A DNA stretch of 64,000 nucleotides from Lojkania enalia (Eukaryota > Ascomycota > Dothideomycetes > Pleosporales), in contig ML986585.1 of NCBI GenBank assembly GCA_010094045.1, forward strand, positions 1 to 64,000. Direction: 5' to 3'. The translations under genes and the position numbers were made by a program. This document shows positions 32,248 to 42,980 of the stretch, piece after piece. Numbering within the stretch: the first letter of the stretch is position 1; each line of letters opens with the position of its first letter. The notes beneath the pieces are model-generated. The model had not been told where the DNA came from. It worked only from the letters and a program-made list of their open reading frames with translations, and made no database searches.

Positions 32248-33810
32248 CTAGAGCGTCGCTCTTACTCTAGCAATGTCTTGACGGAGATCCTTGATGCTGC
32301 GCTTCCCATTCTTCTGGCTATGCATATCCTCCAGTCGCACCGCCGCCTCCAGCAATTCCAGCGATCGACACCGTGCGAGTAGCCCATAATTATTGCGGAG
32401 CATCTTTGACTCAGAAGCCATCTCGAAAGCGCTATCTTCATGATTGCAATCCTGTTGATGTACCTGTCCGTCAGGGCATTCTCTTATTTGCTCCGTTGCA
32501 TTGCCAAACCCTAGATTTGGACTAAAAACCAGATTGGATCCAAGAACTCTCTCGAGGGAATGCAGCATGCGAATTACCGTATAAGTCAGAATTGAAACCT
32601 GAAGATCGGCAGTAGCGCGAAACGGAAGCCCATGAGCAGGCAGAATAGACAAATAACTGAGATTTACACAGTTGCTAATAGAACCTGTCTTCATCATCAT
32701 TGAGACATAATAGAAAAAGTCAGTACATAGTCGAAGCAATTGGACATAGCAGCTGATGATAGAGAGTATCGTCTCCGTATTTGGCCAATAATGGTCTGAA
32801 TGATTTCCGGCCGATTCAAAATCTTGATATCTCCCATCGCATGACGAGCAATATTTCAATTGTTTCGGTTGGAATAATTGAACTATGTCGAGAAGCGTCT
32901 GAATTGATCGGAGGAACTCATCTATGAGCCTTGAACCGGTTGGGCTGTTTCCTTCCTCTCCCGAATTGAGTGGTTGGTGGTTTTTTAACCCCCAATTCTT
33001 ACCCTCGTCACTCACACGTATCAGTCTTTGCATGTAAAAATTCAAGCTGACTAGTTGTTGGATGGGCGTGTGTGACGAAGCGGCAGGACTAGCATCTGGG
33101 CATGTTGGAAGTAAATCTCTGTTATCTATTGGATTTGAGGTATTGACGTCATTGAATTCACCAATAAAAAGCTCATCTAGGGTCTCATGGCGTCGGCTTT
33201 CATGTCCCGGTTGGAGAGCATTCATGACAGTAGAGTTTTCAGCGTGCATTGTCTCATCGGCGTCTAGCGGTATATCGAGGTCGAGTATTTGGTGTGAGCT
33301 GAGTCCAACAAAGAAAGTGTCGGGTATTGGCGATTGAAGGACATTTGACGCTAAGTTCACCGGCGAAGTAACTGAAGTCATATCTCCTAGAGCTGAATCG
33401 GTCGACTTATTTGGACTAGTAGTACAAGATTGACTGGTATTATTGATTAAGCCCACCGGAAAGAGGGGATCGAGGTCGCCATATCTACTGGTAGAGATAT
33501 TTGAAGCAATTTCCGAGGACAGGTGCCCATACGAAGGACTTGGAGCAACGGGAGAATTCGGCAGACTATGGTGAGGAGATTGTGGTCGCATTGCTCGGTG
33601 ATTTTCGCTAGAATTTGGGCGTTTCCGGGTAGGACGTCGGCCCATAGGCAATGAAGCGCTGTGGTAACAGGTAACACCCGCACGCTGACATCGTTGGCAT
33701 ATCGATTGCGTAGTATCGTCGTACACACAACGAAGTTTCTGGCCGCGACATCGGTCGCAGGCGGCCCTCCTCCCTTGTTGTTGCGAGGTAGCGGGGCGAG
33801 TTTCGGACAT
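32248..33810 (-). CDS. Second Zn2Cys6 transcription factor, AflR-like
   Basis: Single-exon protein of 520 aa. The zinc cluster near residues 18-48 has CDRCRGQKLRC and CQRCQRAGVTC, with a basic RRPTRKR segment after it. A long Ser/Pro/Asn-rich linker follows, then a helical C-terminal part (IISCYVQLLRLCTDFFYYV) like that of aflatoxin-type regulators. It lies just past the lipocalin-like gene. Unlike the cluster promoters, its own upstream 200 bp lacks TCGG/CCGA repeats, so it may sit above the pathway regulator, belong to another pathway, or mark the cluster edge. A 228-codon open frame at 33447-34133 on the same strand overlaps its N-terminus in another frame and is spurious. Confidence 0.85.
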   Translation of the reverse strand: MSETRPATSQQQGRRAACDRCRGQKLRCVYDDTTQSICQRCQRAGVTCYHSASLPMGRRPTRKRPNSSENHRAMRPQSPHHSLPNSPVAPSPSYGHLSSEIASNISTSRYGDLDPLFPVGLINNTSQSCTTSPNKSTDSALGDMTSVTSPVNLASNVLQSPIPDTFFVGLSSHQILDLDIPLDADETMHAENSTVMNALQPGHESRRHETLDELFIGEFNDVNTSNPIDNRDLLPTCPDASPAASSHTPIQQLVSLNFYMQRLIRVSDEGKNWGLKNHQPLNSGEEGNSPTGSRLIDEFLRSIQTLLDIVQLFQPKQLKYCSSCDGRYQDFESAGNHSDHYWPNTETILSIISCYVQLLRLCTDFFYYVSMMMKTGSISNCVNLSYLSILPAHGLPFRATADLQVSILTYTVIRMLHSLERVLGSNLVFSPNLGFGNATEQIRECPDGQVHQQDCNHEDSAFEMASESKMLRNNYGLLARCRSLELLEAAVRLEDMHSQKNGKRSIKDLRQDIARVRATL

Positions 33811-35509
33811 GGAAATACGCTAAGGATTTTTTGGGTTATAGAATCCTGACTCAAGACTAGGAGACAGTACAACCCACTTGAGACTGGCATGTGGTGCGCT
33901 ATATACATAAAACCTTGCGGGCTGTATAGCCCACTCGCGTGAAGCCACCCCCGCGGAGCTCTCCTAGGATCTGCTGAGAATAAATCATATCCTTTTAGGA
34001 ATCCAAGGCTAGAAGCGTTGGGGGTGAGATGAAATGACAAACCGTAGCAAACTGCGGGCCGAAGCCAAGCAGCAGGGGTCGGAAGCTGGAGGACCGCGTT
34101 GGGTTCGTAATTCGTAAAGCGTAGCGTAGGCAACCTGCAGGGTTACTTGCTGACGCGATGTCAGCAACGCCGTTCCAGCTAGCCACCTCAATTCTCTAAC
34201 CTTGCATTTTTGGGGTACATCTAGAACTTTACTTTCCCCGCTACTCCTCCGCATAGATGATGTCATGCTGTTGGGACCCTCGTGGGACTCCGCATCATAG
34301 GTATTGGAGGGTAAATGCGTGCATTATTTAAGTGTTTCATCGCTTACACTGCGGGGTTCTTTGTTTTCAGGGAGTGTGGATTATGTAGGTCATATATATC
34401 AGGTATGTGTGATTCTTATAGTGTCGCTAATGACGGAGTGCTTTGCGTACGATACACGTTGGAATTCATAGTGCAATGAGAAATTGGCATTCTCATAAGC
34501 AGAAGCGGTCAGAAATTAGAACACGTGCGATGATACTGATAAACGACAATAGATTTGTTGTATCAATAGCGTGGTTCCAGCTACACCAAAGCCAGATTAG
34601 GCTCAGTCAATTGGTTTATGGAGGGGTGATAGACTCGGTTCCGGCACTGAGCACCAGTTATCTAGATGAGGGAGGCAGCTGCGTTGATTGCTACCTGTTG
34701 AGGGCTAAGGAGCTATGTATGATCTACCGTTCCGCCATATCGAGGCTAGCCCTCGATTGGCATCCTGCTACACAGAACGTTACACTTACTACTGTACTTC
34801 GCTAGCGGATAAAGAGACCCGTAGTACAAGCTAGAATTCGGTATGGATTAGGGCAGCAATACAATATTAGGACGCCGAGAGTTATCTTTAAGCCCATGAG
34901 AAGGCCTCTCATCTCGTACACCATGGCTCAGCTGGCTAGTCAATTACCCTCGAGAATTGTTCATTTATCTATTCAACGATTGACTGTACTATAAGAGGCT
35001 GAGAAATTGGTTATTCAAACATATGCCCTACTAGCCATCGATCGGGTACTGAATTTTGGTATAAACGCCGCTGTGAATGTAGCGACTATCTGGGTACTCA
35101 TGCCGTGAATCGCCTTCCCTCCATTCCTCATTCTTCTAGTATACCAAACATCCTTCTTTTTTTTTTGGAACAACAATGTGCACAATGGCTGTCAAACCTC
35201 TAATGACCGGCGTAGGAATGCTTGTAATAGGCAGTCTCATATTTTCGATCATCTATTTTCATGTTGCTGTTCCTAATCCCACCAAGCTTCCTATCTATCG
35301 CCCTGCGCTCATACAGATGAGGCTGGTTGTCACTGCCCCCCTAATTCTATCTGGACTAGTCTCGTCACAGAGTGCTCGAATGTAATATGCTCCGGTCTAG
35401 TGTTATAATTTAGAGCTATCTTATGCACAACATGATTGAAAAGCGTAGATGCAACAAAGTACTACCAGGGCTCTTCAGCTGCAGCTGCCTTGAAATATGC
35501 GTCGAATAG
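33811..35509. other. Gene-poor intergenic region
   Basis: No supported gene. A 69-codon open frame at 35176-35385 starts with a hydrophobic, helix-like stretch (MLVIGSLIFSIIYFHVAV) and follows a T-run. It could be a small membrane protein, but I recognise no family and rate it unlikely. The 120-codon frame at 34443-34805 also lacks features. Confidence 0.5.
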
Positions 35510-35514
35510 AAATC

Positions 35515-35658
35515 TGCAAAGTTATATGTATGGCGCGACCCCTATTAAGGATTAGCCCTAATATCATGTGGTGCTAGACAGACAGTATAATTAGCCTTGA
35601 TCCTCCATAGATACGAATCCACACAGTTTTTCCTCCTCATCTGCTCCGATACTTTACA
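35515..35658. mobile_element. Short TGTAAGG-type repeat element, copy A
   Basis: A 144-bp element starting TGCAAAGTTATAT and ending ACTTTACA. It resembles 45707-45848 and 61566-61667, sharing a CTTGATCCTCCATAGATA block with the first of these. It is flanked by AAATC (35510-35514) and AAATT (35659-35663), a near-perfect 5-bp target duplication differing by one C/T. TG...CA ends and a 5-bp duplication fit a solo LTR or a small non-autonomous retroelement. Confidence 0.6.
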
Positions 35659-35663
35659 AAATT

Positions 35664-38262
35664 TAATGAGGAATGCGTTTCTTAAGGGTAATGACACATG
35701 AAATACCACAGATGCAATCTGTAGAAGAGGGGCCGGATCCAACAGTATCGCTGGTGTACGCACTGAATAGAGCTAAATAAGTTATCGCTATTAGAACAGT
35801 GCTGTCAGGATCGAAGTCCCTCCTGCATGAAGTTGGAGCAAATACTTGTTCGCCTTGACGGATGCGCGACTTATTGACTTTTGAAGCCCAAGCAATAGTT
35901 TAGAGAGATTTGGTCATATTTGTGTATGAACGCGTAGTTGAAGAATAGTTGGGTCTACATTAGTCAGATGCAGTGATAACGTCCTGATAACTATTAAATT
36001 CAGCCACAATTACATCGTGTATCCTAGTGCAGCGATGTGAAAACTGTTGTTTACTACTAAGCTGAACGTGTCGTGGCCAATATTCTAATTTACTCTATAG
36101 ATATAAACCATGCTCTGTCACTATCTAGGTCGAGAGTTTAATGTTTTTTTGGCCTGCTTAGGGCTCCGAGGCCAAACCGAGTTTCCCTCGAACTATTCGA
36201 CGTTGCCCACGCGTCAATCCTAGCCACCTCGACCAATCGTAATCAATCGTGCAGCTAGGGAAACTAGACTGTAGTCACCCTCTCTTTATCCCGATCCGCG
36301 GCAATATTTCCTCGATTCTCTAACATCTTACTATTGCACATCATCGCAGCTCCTGATGTACAATGTAACCCCTACTTGCGGGAATCAATACAATGCCCTG
36401 AATCAAGTTGCACAGAAGGCAGATATGCTGTGGCGGACTACGCGACGCGATTCGAGACGGAAAGAATAGATGATTCAAGATTCTTGATCCGGATAACATA
36501 TGCAAACTAATTGAAATCAACATATAAAGCTGGGACTAAGCAAACGATTAAACTTGCCTCAATGTAGAGTAGTTCATTGAGAGAATATCGACTGACTTCA
36601 GTTAAGCAAGAAAAAATAGCCAAGAAAACAGGAAAGGAAAACGATGCAGATCAAGATGCTGCAGGTTTCAAACGCCGTTCTATCTTACCGCCTAGCGGTC
36701 TCGCATTTTACTCTTCCTACTATTGGTTGATTCTATCTAATTTACTACTTATTTCGCAATTCCAATTTGTCACTTCGTTAGACAACAAGAATATCATTTT
36801 CTATCTATATAAGTCTTATTGATTCCTCATGGGCCTAGAAAGACTGCTAACGTCGACTTGTTGCTTATTTCGCCATTCTCCCAAGTTATGACTTGCGGAA
36901 GTGTGTTGAATTACAAAGTTTTGTTAAAAGGTTTAAGGAATATAATTAGGACCAAAGCCGCGAGGTGGAAAGTGCGTATGTATGCTTCAGTGTTGGCCTC
37001 CATAATATTAGGAAAACTTCTAGGGAAGTATATTGCAGGCGAATTTGCGGTTGTTGGGCCCATGGTCAACGAGATTCTAAGGGATCTATCATTCATGTGA
37101 CAACGTCAATTGTCACTCGACCTTGGGCTTTCCAGTTCGTAGTGTTATCCGGGCTATTGTTACAGCCGTCCAGTATGATTCTATGCACAGCCTTATAGTT
37201 AGAAGTACCTGGATTATGGGTATCCTCGTCGGACTCCATATTAAGTCAACCCAAATTATGTGTACTTCTCTCTTCGTCGTTTTAATAGGCCAACTTGGCC
37301 CCTTTTCCTACCGAAGGTAATTTGCGTCCTATTTCTATCGGGCAGAATGCCCGAATACATGTCTCCATGCCAGCTTTGCGCATATACTTTCGGGACTCCA
37401 ATCTATTGCATTCTGGATCTATATAGGGGAGGGTGATTTGGTAAGCGTTAGTATCTACAGAGTTCAGATTACTTATTAGCTTATTAAAAGTGCATTTAGG
37501 TCTACAAAAGCCCATAGAGGTCTTAGGTCTCGTTTAAAAAGATCTTGATGGCTCTAATATACACTATACCCAAGGTGTTGCCCCATAGATAATTATTTGC
37601 GTCGAGAGAGTTCCACAGGGCGATACAGCCTGCAGCAACTCCGGAAGCTGTCGATAGTCGTTAGCACGTCTAATAAATGTCGTTTTCAAACTTACCGATT
37701 AATATCCCGCCAGCGAAGCAAACGACTTCTCCAGTCTTAATTGGTCCCTTGGTCGTGTAAGCGCGCGTCCATATTATTACTAGATAGCCTCCTTGTGAAT
37801 TTTGTGATCGATACTTATGTATACCTACCTCACCGGCAACTATAAGCGCAAAATTATCTGATTCCCGGTGGATTAGGTAGAAATCGACGTCGTCTCGACC
37901 GTCTAGCCGATCATTTCTAGCTGGAGAAATGGCCGAAACACCCAATTGGTGCAATTCCCAGATGAGCTAGTAGAAGTCCATAGCAGTTCGTTTAAAGTCG
38001 TCATTGAAGATGATTCGTCCACTTGGAAGGCGCGTCGTTTATTAACGAACCCCGGTTGAACTCGAAGCCCCCGCAGCACCAATTAATTATAGCTACTACG
38101 ATGGGATTTCCTTCGTGTCTCTCCCTTCGAATAACCGCTCTTCCCCTCACACCAGGAATGTATTGTACAAAAGTTCATCGATCGGATTTAACAACTACTA
38201 GAGTAGCTTTTTCTATCACGCCAAATGTAGGTTCAAGGACATCATGTCAAGTGTTTCTACTA
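35664..38262. other. Gene-poor intergenic region
   Basis: Several open frames of 60-94 codons (for example 36577-36822, 36819-37100 and 37670-37954) show no domain, motif or conserved pattern that I recognise. The region probably holds decayed, older repeat sequence. Confidence 0.5.
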
Positions 38263-39192
38263 ACGTATTTCACAAGCGAGTCGCCCACCCAAGCGAGTCG
38301 CCCACTTTTGCCAAGAAGTCATACCCTACCTACTTACAACGCGATGCAGCAACTACCTCAACCTCAATCAATCTATCAAGAAGGTCAGGTATTACTGGCT
38401 ATCTCATCTATCAATCAAGACCAAATTCAGAGCGTACGAAGCGCTGCAGCTACCTATAGCATCCCCCGAACGACGCTTAGAGACCGACGCGCCGGCAAAC
38501 CTTCACGACGCGATTGCGAGCCCAATTCAAAGAAGCTTACGAAGCTAGAAGAATCAACTATAATACAGCATATACTAGACCTATCATCTCGTGGATACCC
38601 TCCTATAATCGATAGTGTACGAGATATGGCCAACCATTTACTCAGAGCTCGCTCTATGGACTAGGTCGGTAAAAACTGGCCAACAAACTTTATTAATCGC
38701 ATTCCTGAGCTTAAAACATGCTTCTGTCGAAAATACGACTATTAAAGAGCTCTCTGCGAGGATCCTGAAGTTATTAATAGCTGGTTCGACCTAGTACGCA
38801 ATACTAAAGTAAAGTATGGTATTGCTGATAATGATATCTATAATTTTGACGAGACGGGCTTCTAGATAGGTATCGCATCTACTAGTAAGGTAGTTACTGG
38901 TGCTGAGCTATCAGCTAGTCGACTAAAATCACTGCAGCCAGGCGATCGCGAGTGGGTAACAGTTATTTAGGCTATTAGCGCTCGTAGTAATGCTATCCTA
39001 CCATTTATCATCTTTGCTGGCAAGCAGCACCTCTCTGCATGGTATCAGGGCGATGATATACCACCTGGAGGAGTAATCGCGCTGAGTAATAGTAGATGGA
39101 CAAATAATAAGCTCGCGATTAAATGGCTAGAGCGTTTTAATCAGTATATAAGGCAGCATACAGCAGGCGCTTATCGTCTGCTAGTTATTAAT

Positions 39193-39396
39193 TGTGGTGA
39201 GAGGCGAATCTTGTCTCAGGGAGGGAGATGAGGAGCTGAACTGGTTTATTGAAGATGGCCAGCGGGCCATATTTATGTACATGAAAAAGGGGTATATCAG
39301 CTGATATCCAGCGTGATATCCGGCGTGATATCGACCGTGATATCGTACGTCGATATCTGATACAGCTCGGCAGACTAGCCAAAAATCCCCATGACA
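39193..39396 (+). mobile_element. Solo LTR inserted in the pogo transposase, copy 1
   Basis: A 204-bp element with TGTGGTGAGAGG at the start and CCCATGACA at the end, hence TG...CA termini. The 5-bp duplication TTAAT is at 39188-39192 and 39397-39401. A second copy with about seven differences is at 61959-62163. The interior carries a run of 12-bp units beginning GATATC. No internal retrotransposon region adjoins either copy, so these are solo LTRs left by LTR-LTR recombination. Confidence 0.9.
39304..39356. repeat. GATATC-based 12-bp tandem array inside the solo LTR
   Basis: Four successive 12-bp units follow the pattern GATATCnnnCGT (GATATCCAGCGT, GATATCCGGCGT, GATATCGACCGT, GATATCGTACGT), ending in a further CGATATC. 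The core is palindromic. The array is preserved in the 62-kb copy. In a solo LTR this may be the enhancer or promoter region of the parent retrotransposon. Confidence 0.7.
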
Positions 39397-40327
39397 TTAA
39401 TAGCCATGAGATCTATAGGTCTACTGAGTTTCAGCTGCTCTGTAAAGAGAAGGATATTATTCTATTATATATGCCAGCACATTCATCGTATCTACTACAG
39501 CCTCTAGATATAGGCTGCTTCTCGCCATTGAAGAAAGCATATAGGCGCAAGATTGATAAGCTTATACGAGCTGGTATCCACCACATTACAAAGCTCGACT
39601 TTCTACCAACCTTTCGCACAGCATATCAGCGCTCTATTACTAAGGCTAATATATACGCAAGCTTTCGAGGTACTGGTCTAGTACTATATAATCCTGATAT
39701 AGTACTATCAAAGCTCGATATTAAGCTTCGTACTCCATCACTACTACCAGCAGCTAGTTGCCTCTGGGAGTCAAAAACACCAACCAACGCCGTCGAACTA
39801 AGGTCTCAAACAATGCTGATTCAAGACCGTATTACTAGGTATTAGAATAGCTCACCTACTGCGATTAATAATTCTCTTAATTCGCTTGCTAAAGGTGCTG
39901 CGCAGATAGCTCATTCATGCGCACTATTTCAGCGTCAGGTTAGTCAGCTTCAAGAAGCAAATAAGGCTCTATCGCAGCGCAAAAAGCGATCAAAAAAGGT
40001 TCTACAGAAGCAAGGTAGCCTTACTAAGGCTGAAGCTGCTGAGATAGCTGCTCAAAAGGAGGTAGATAAGCAGCTAGAGGATGAAGTACGCGCAGGTAGG
40101 AAGCGCAGAAGAGCAGGCACGCTGCACCAGAAGCGCTGCAGCCGCTGCAGCGAGCCTGGACATAATGCTAGAACTTGTACAGTAGCAGATAAATAGTATA
40201 TCCATCCCCTATTAAATTATTATAGTAATACCTGCAGGCGTTGTCGCGATGCACGCCTCTAAATACAGAGATGGATGATAAGGTGGGCGACTCGCTTGGG
40301 TGGGCGACTCGCTTGTGAAATACGCTA

Positions 40328-40570
40328 TCCTATTATGGTCTATTTTCAGGCCTATATAGTCTCGCCATTACCAGCCTCTAGCGAGACGGACCACTTACCC
40401 TCCTTCAATATATCAATATTTCCCTCAGCAATTGATGCTGTCTGATACGCGACACATGTTGCTATAGTTTGTGCTCTCTACTGACCATGGTAGACTCCTA
40501 GTAGATCCGAATCGGTCAGAATGCAGTGAATGTTTTATTTTAGGGCTTATGCGTAATAGTGACGCGGTTC

Positions 40571-40604
<34 letters not shown>

Positions 40605-42980
40605 GTATAGCCGCCCTTCTAACCTTCAATCCGAGTAGCGATTCGAGAGACTTAACTCCCACCTCATCTAGGACAACAACGGCTCATAAATCTAATAGCC
40701 CATCATCGATTTTGTAACCCATCACCTTTTTAGGGCCTAAGAGAGCCATCAAGTGAGTATTAATACTTTCTATTTGGACAGTATCGCTGGGATCACTGGC
40801 TTCTACATAGAATGCTCGTAGCTGTTTCACTCGCGTATACATATCGTTAATGAGGGCCCTCAGACATTATACCGAAAGGAGGAAAACACAAAGGATAGGA
40901 AACATGATGATATAATTTTCTAGTGGAAAGATACAGGTAGAAGTGCAATAGTTCTCCGATAAAAGGAATGATTGCAAATAACTTATGCAAGTATAGGGGG
41001 CATTTAACGTCTAGACATGTCTGAACAAGTTTGCTACCTTGTATCTTGCTACGATTTCGAACTAGATTTAGGGCAAGAAACCTTGAGTAACCCGGCCTAG
41101 GACCTTATCTAGTGCCAAAAAGTCATCCAAATATGTCCGTAAGATACTTGTTATCGTGTATGATATCTCAAATCATCGACCACATTTCGAGCACTAAAGT
41201 ATGAACACGAGATCAAGTCTACAATCAAATGTCGGATCTACTTTTGAGGCGTTGAAAGAAATATAGCGGTATGTTTGCCGATGGAGCAATACACTGCATA
41301 GAGGAAGGTTAATATTGAAAGTTAGTTTTAAGGAAAAGGAAGACCTTGCTAGAAACATACGTCTTTAATGGGAGGTGGAGCTCATCCGAGCTTGAGCAAA
41401 TATCAGTCTGCTTGGTTGCATCTTGAGGATCCATGTGTGGAATTAGTATCAGAATATAATATTCTCAACGGTTGTATAATGGCTGATGACAAGAAGTGAG
41501 TGAATTGGGATGCTTTGTATGCGTTCTGTATTTGCGGCATAGCACCTTCTCGGTTAACGCCGTATGGCCCTTGTGACATTTCTAATGAAACCCTGCAAAT
41601 TTTAGTCATCATGTTAAGAACAAACCGTGTCTATTATCGAGATGGATAAGTCAGGCGGAGGCTTCCCTAGAAGAAGTCTTAACAGAAAAAGCCGGCTGCA
41701 AGACTATGATCACCGAAAGAGAAGCGACAATTTAGTACCTTGCTATTGGAACATATTTCTGGAAATGAATTCAACACGGGGGATATCTGCAGCTCAGATC
41801 AGAAGTTTCACAGCCTTACAGTGTAGTCAAGCATTCAAAATGGCCAGCGTTGAACCTCCGATAAGCTATATGAAATGCGAGATTCCCAATGCAAAAAAGA
41901 AACCATCAGCCACACGCCTTGTCAAGCCCGATAAGCCAGCGAGGCTTCGAGATTGCTAGTTCGCTACTTTACTTTTCATAATCGTTAACAGATCACGAAT
42001 CGCTTATCTTCTCGGAGTAAAGCGTATCTGGCCGGCTAACTCATAGTTTGAAGAGTGGCGAATGTTTCATGCGAATTTGTAAGATATGCCAGGAAATTCC
42101 TCGGAAACAGGTGGACGTGCAAACTAAATGTGGCCGATACATTTCAGAGAAATGTTCGGCATTTTGGCTTTCTTCAATTCGCATCTAATCTGTTGTAGGG
42201 CAACACCGCGGACAATAGTCCAGGTTTAGCCTAGAAGTTATCAGCCATAATGTAGATGTAGCTAATCCTTTGTCAATCCGTCCAAAAGTAATCGAGATAG
42301 AAATATTAAATTCTATCAAGATTAACATATTACTCGCTACGCTGATGGAGTAAGGCCTTTAGCTTAATACGGACTTGGATGCTGTACTACCGTCAAAGTT
42401 CGCTAGCAGAACCCAATATGATTAATTGGCGATAGCTTTATTTTTAAGCCAGTTTATCTATTTCACTTAGAGCCATCTTCACTTGCGCAGAAATCTCTTA
42501 ACCCCGGTCATTCAAGAAGTCTCCGTCGACCTAGCATTGTATCATTAGCAAGAAAACCTGAAGACGAATAACCAAGTACGGAAATAAGAATGTGTTTTAT
42601 TTGAACGCATAAGAAGGGTCTGGACGCTATTAAGGGGGACGATCATTTTCCAGAACCCGATCTAGAATGAATTTCAACGGCCATTAACACGTAGATCTTT
42701 ATTTTTGCATGTGCCTGCAGTTTCCGTATGCAAGGCTACTGAAGTCCAGTACGGATATGCCGGAGATCGACGTCGGTCTTCGATTACTCCGAAACAGACC
42801 TAGCTTTTCTGTATTTCCTGCCATCCGGAGCGAACGGAATTACCGGAGATATATTGGGAGTAGTGAGGAAGACATAAGAGTAAGATAACTCGATGGTAGG
42901 CATAAATTGACATTTCCTTAATTTGATACCCAAGGCTACCTCGAGTTTCAATAATAAATTTCACCAAACCTGGTAGCGAC
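40328..42980. other. Gene-poor intergenic region with a T20A14 tract
   Basis: At 40571-40604 twenty T are followed directly by fourteen A. Open frames at 41403-41612 and 41627-41959 have no recognisable features. Some TCGG/CCGA tetranucleotides occur near 42770-42792, upstream of the FAD monooxygenase, but far fewer than in the cluster promoters. Confidence 0.5.

Larger units (their letters stand above)
38344..40196 (+). pseudogene. Pogo-type transposase pseudogene
   Basis: Without the insertion at 39193-39401 the frame would be 547 codons. N-terminal helix-turn-helix features (SAAATYSIPRTTLRDRRAG) and a Tc5-like DNA-binding part precede a DDE domain with NFDETGF and MPAHSSYLLQPLDIGCF, then a coiled basic tail and a zinc knuckle (CSRCSEPGHNARTC). 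Five in-frame stops at 38662, 38743, 38863, 38968 and 39843 each read TAG or TAA where the context suggests CAG or CAA. The second catalytic Asp region reads VIN-SHE, with Asn where Asp is expected. The solo LTR is inserted exactly there. The gene is thus inactive by RIP-like transitions and by insertion. Confidence 0.9.
38263..40325 (+). mobile_element. Pogo/Fot-type DNA transposon, dead, with nested solo LTR
   Basis: Terminal inverted repeats of 43 bp (38263-38305 and 40283-40325) match at 42 positions. Each repeat itself contains AAGCGAGTCGCCCAC twice in tandem. A TA dinucleotide flanks both ends (38261-38262 and 40326-40327), the target duplication of Tc1-mariner/pogo elements. Removing the 209-bp insertion (LTR plus duplication) leaves 1,854 bp, the usual Fot-like size. 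The interior encodes one transposase, described separately. Confidence 0.92.

Noticed and set aside
33447..34133. 228-codon open frame on the minus strand
   Set aside because: It overlaps the zinc-cluster coding region of the Zn2Cys6 gene in another frame and has no domain.
36577..37100. Two overlapping open frames in the gene-poor region as coding exons
   Set aside because: No conserved motif, composition like the surrounding intergenic DNA, and no convincing splice join.
39304..39356. GATATC array as a CRISPR-like repeat
   Set aside because: Units are 12 bp without spacers, in a eukaryotic LTR with target duplications.
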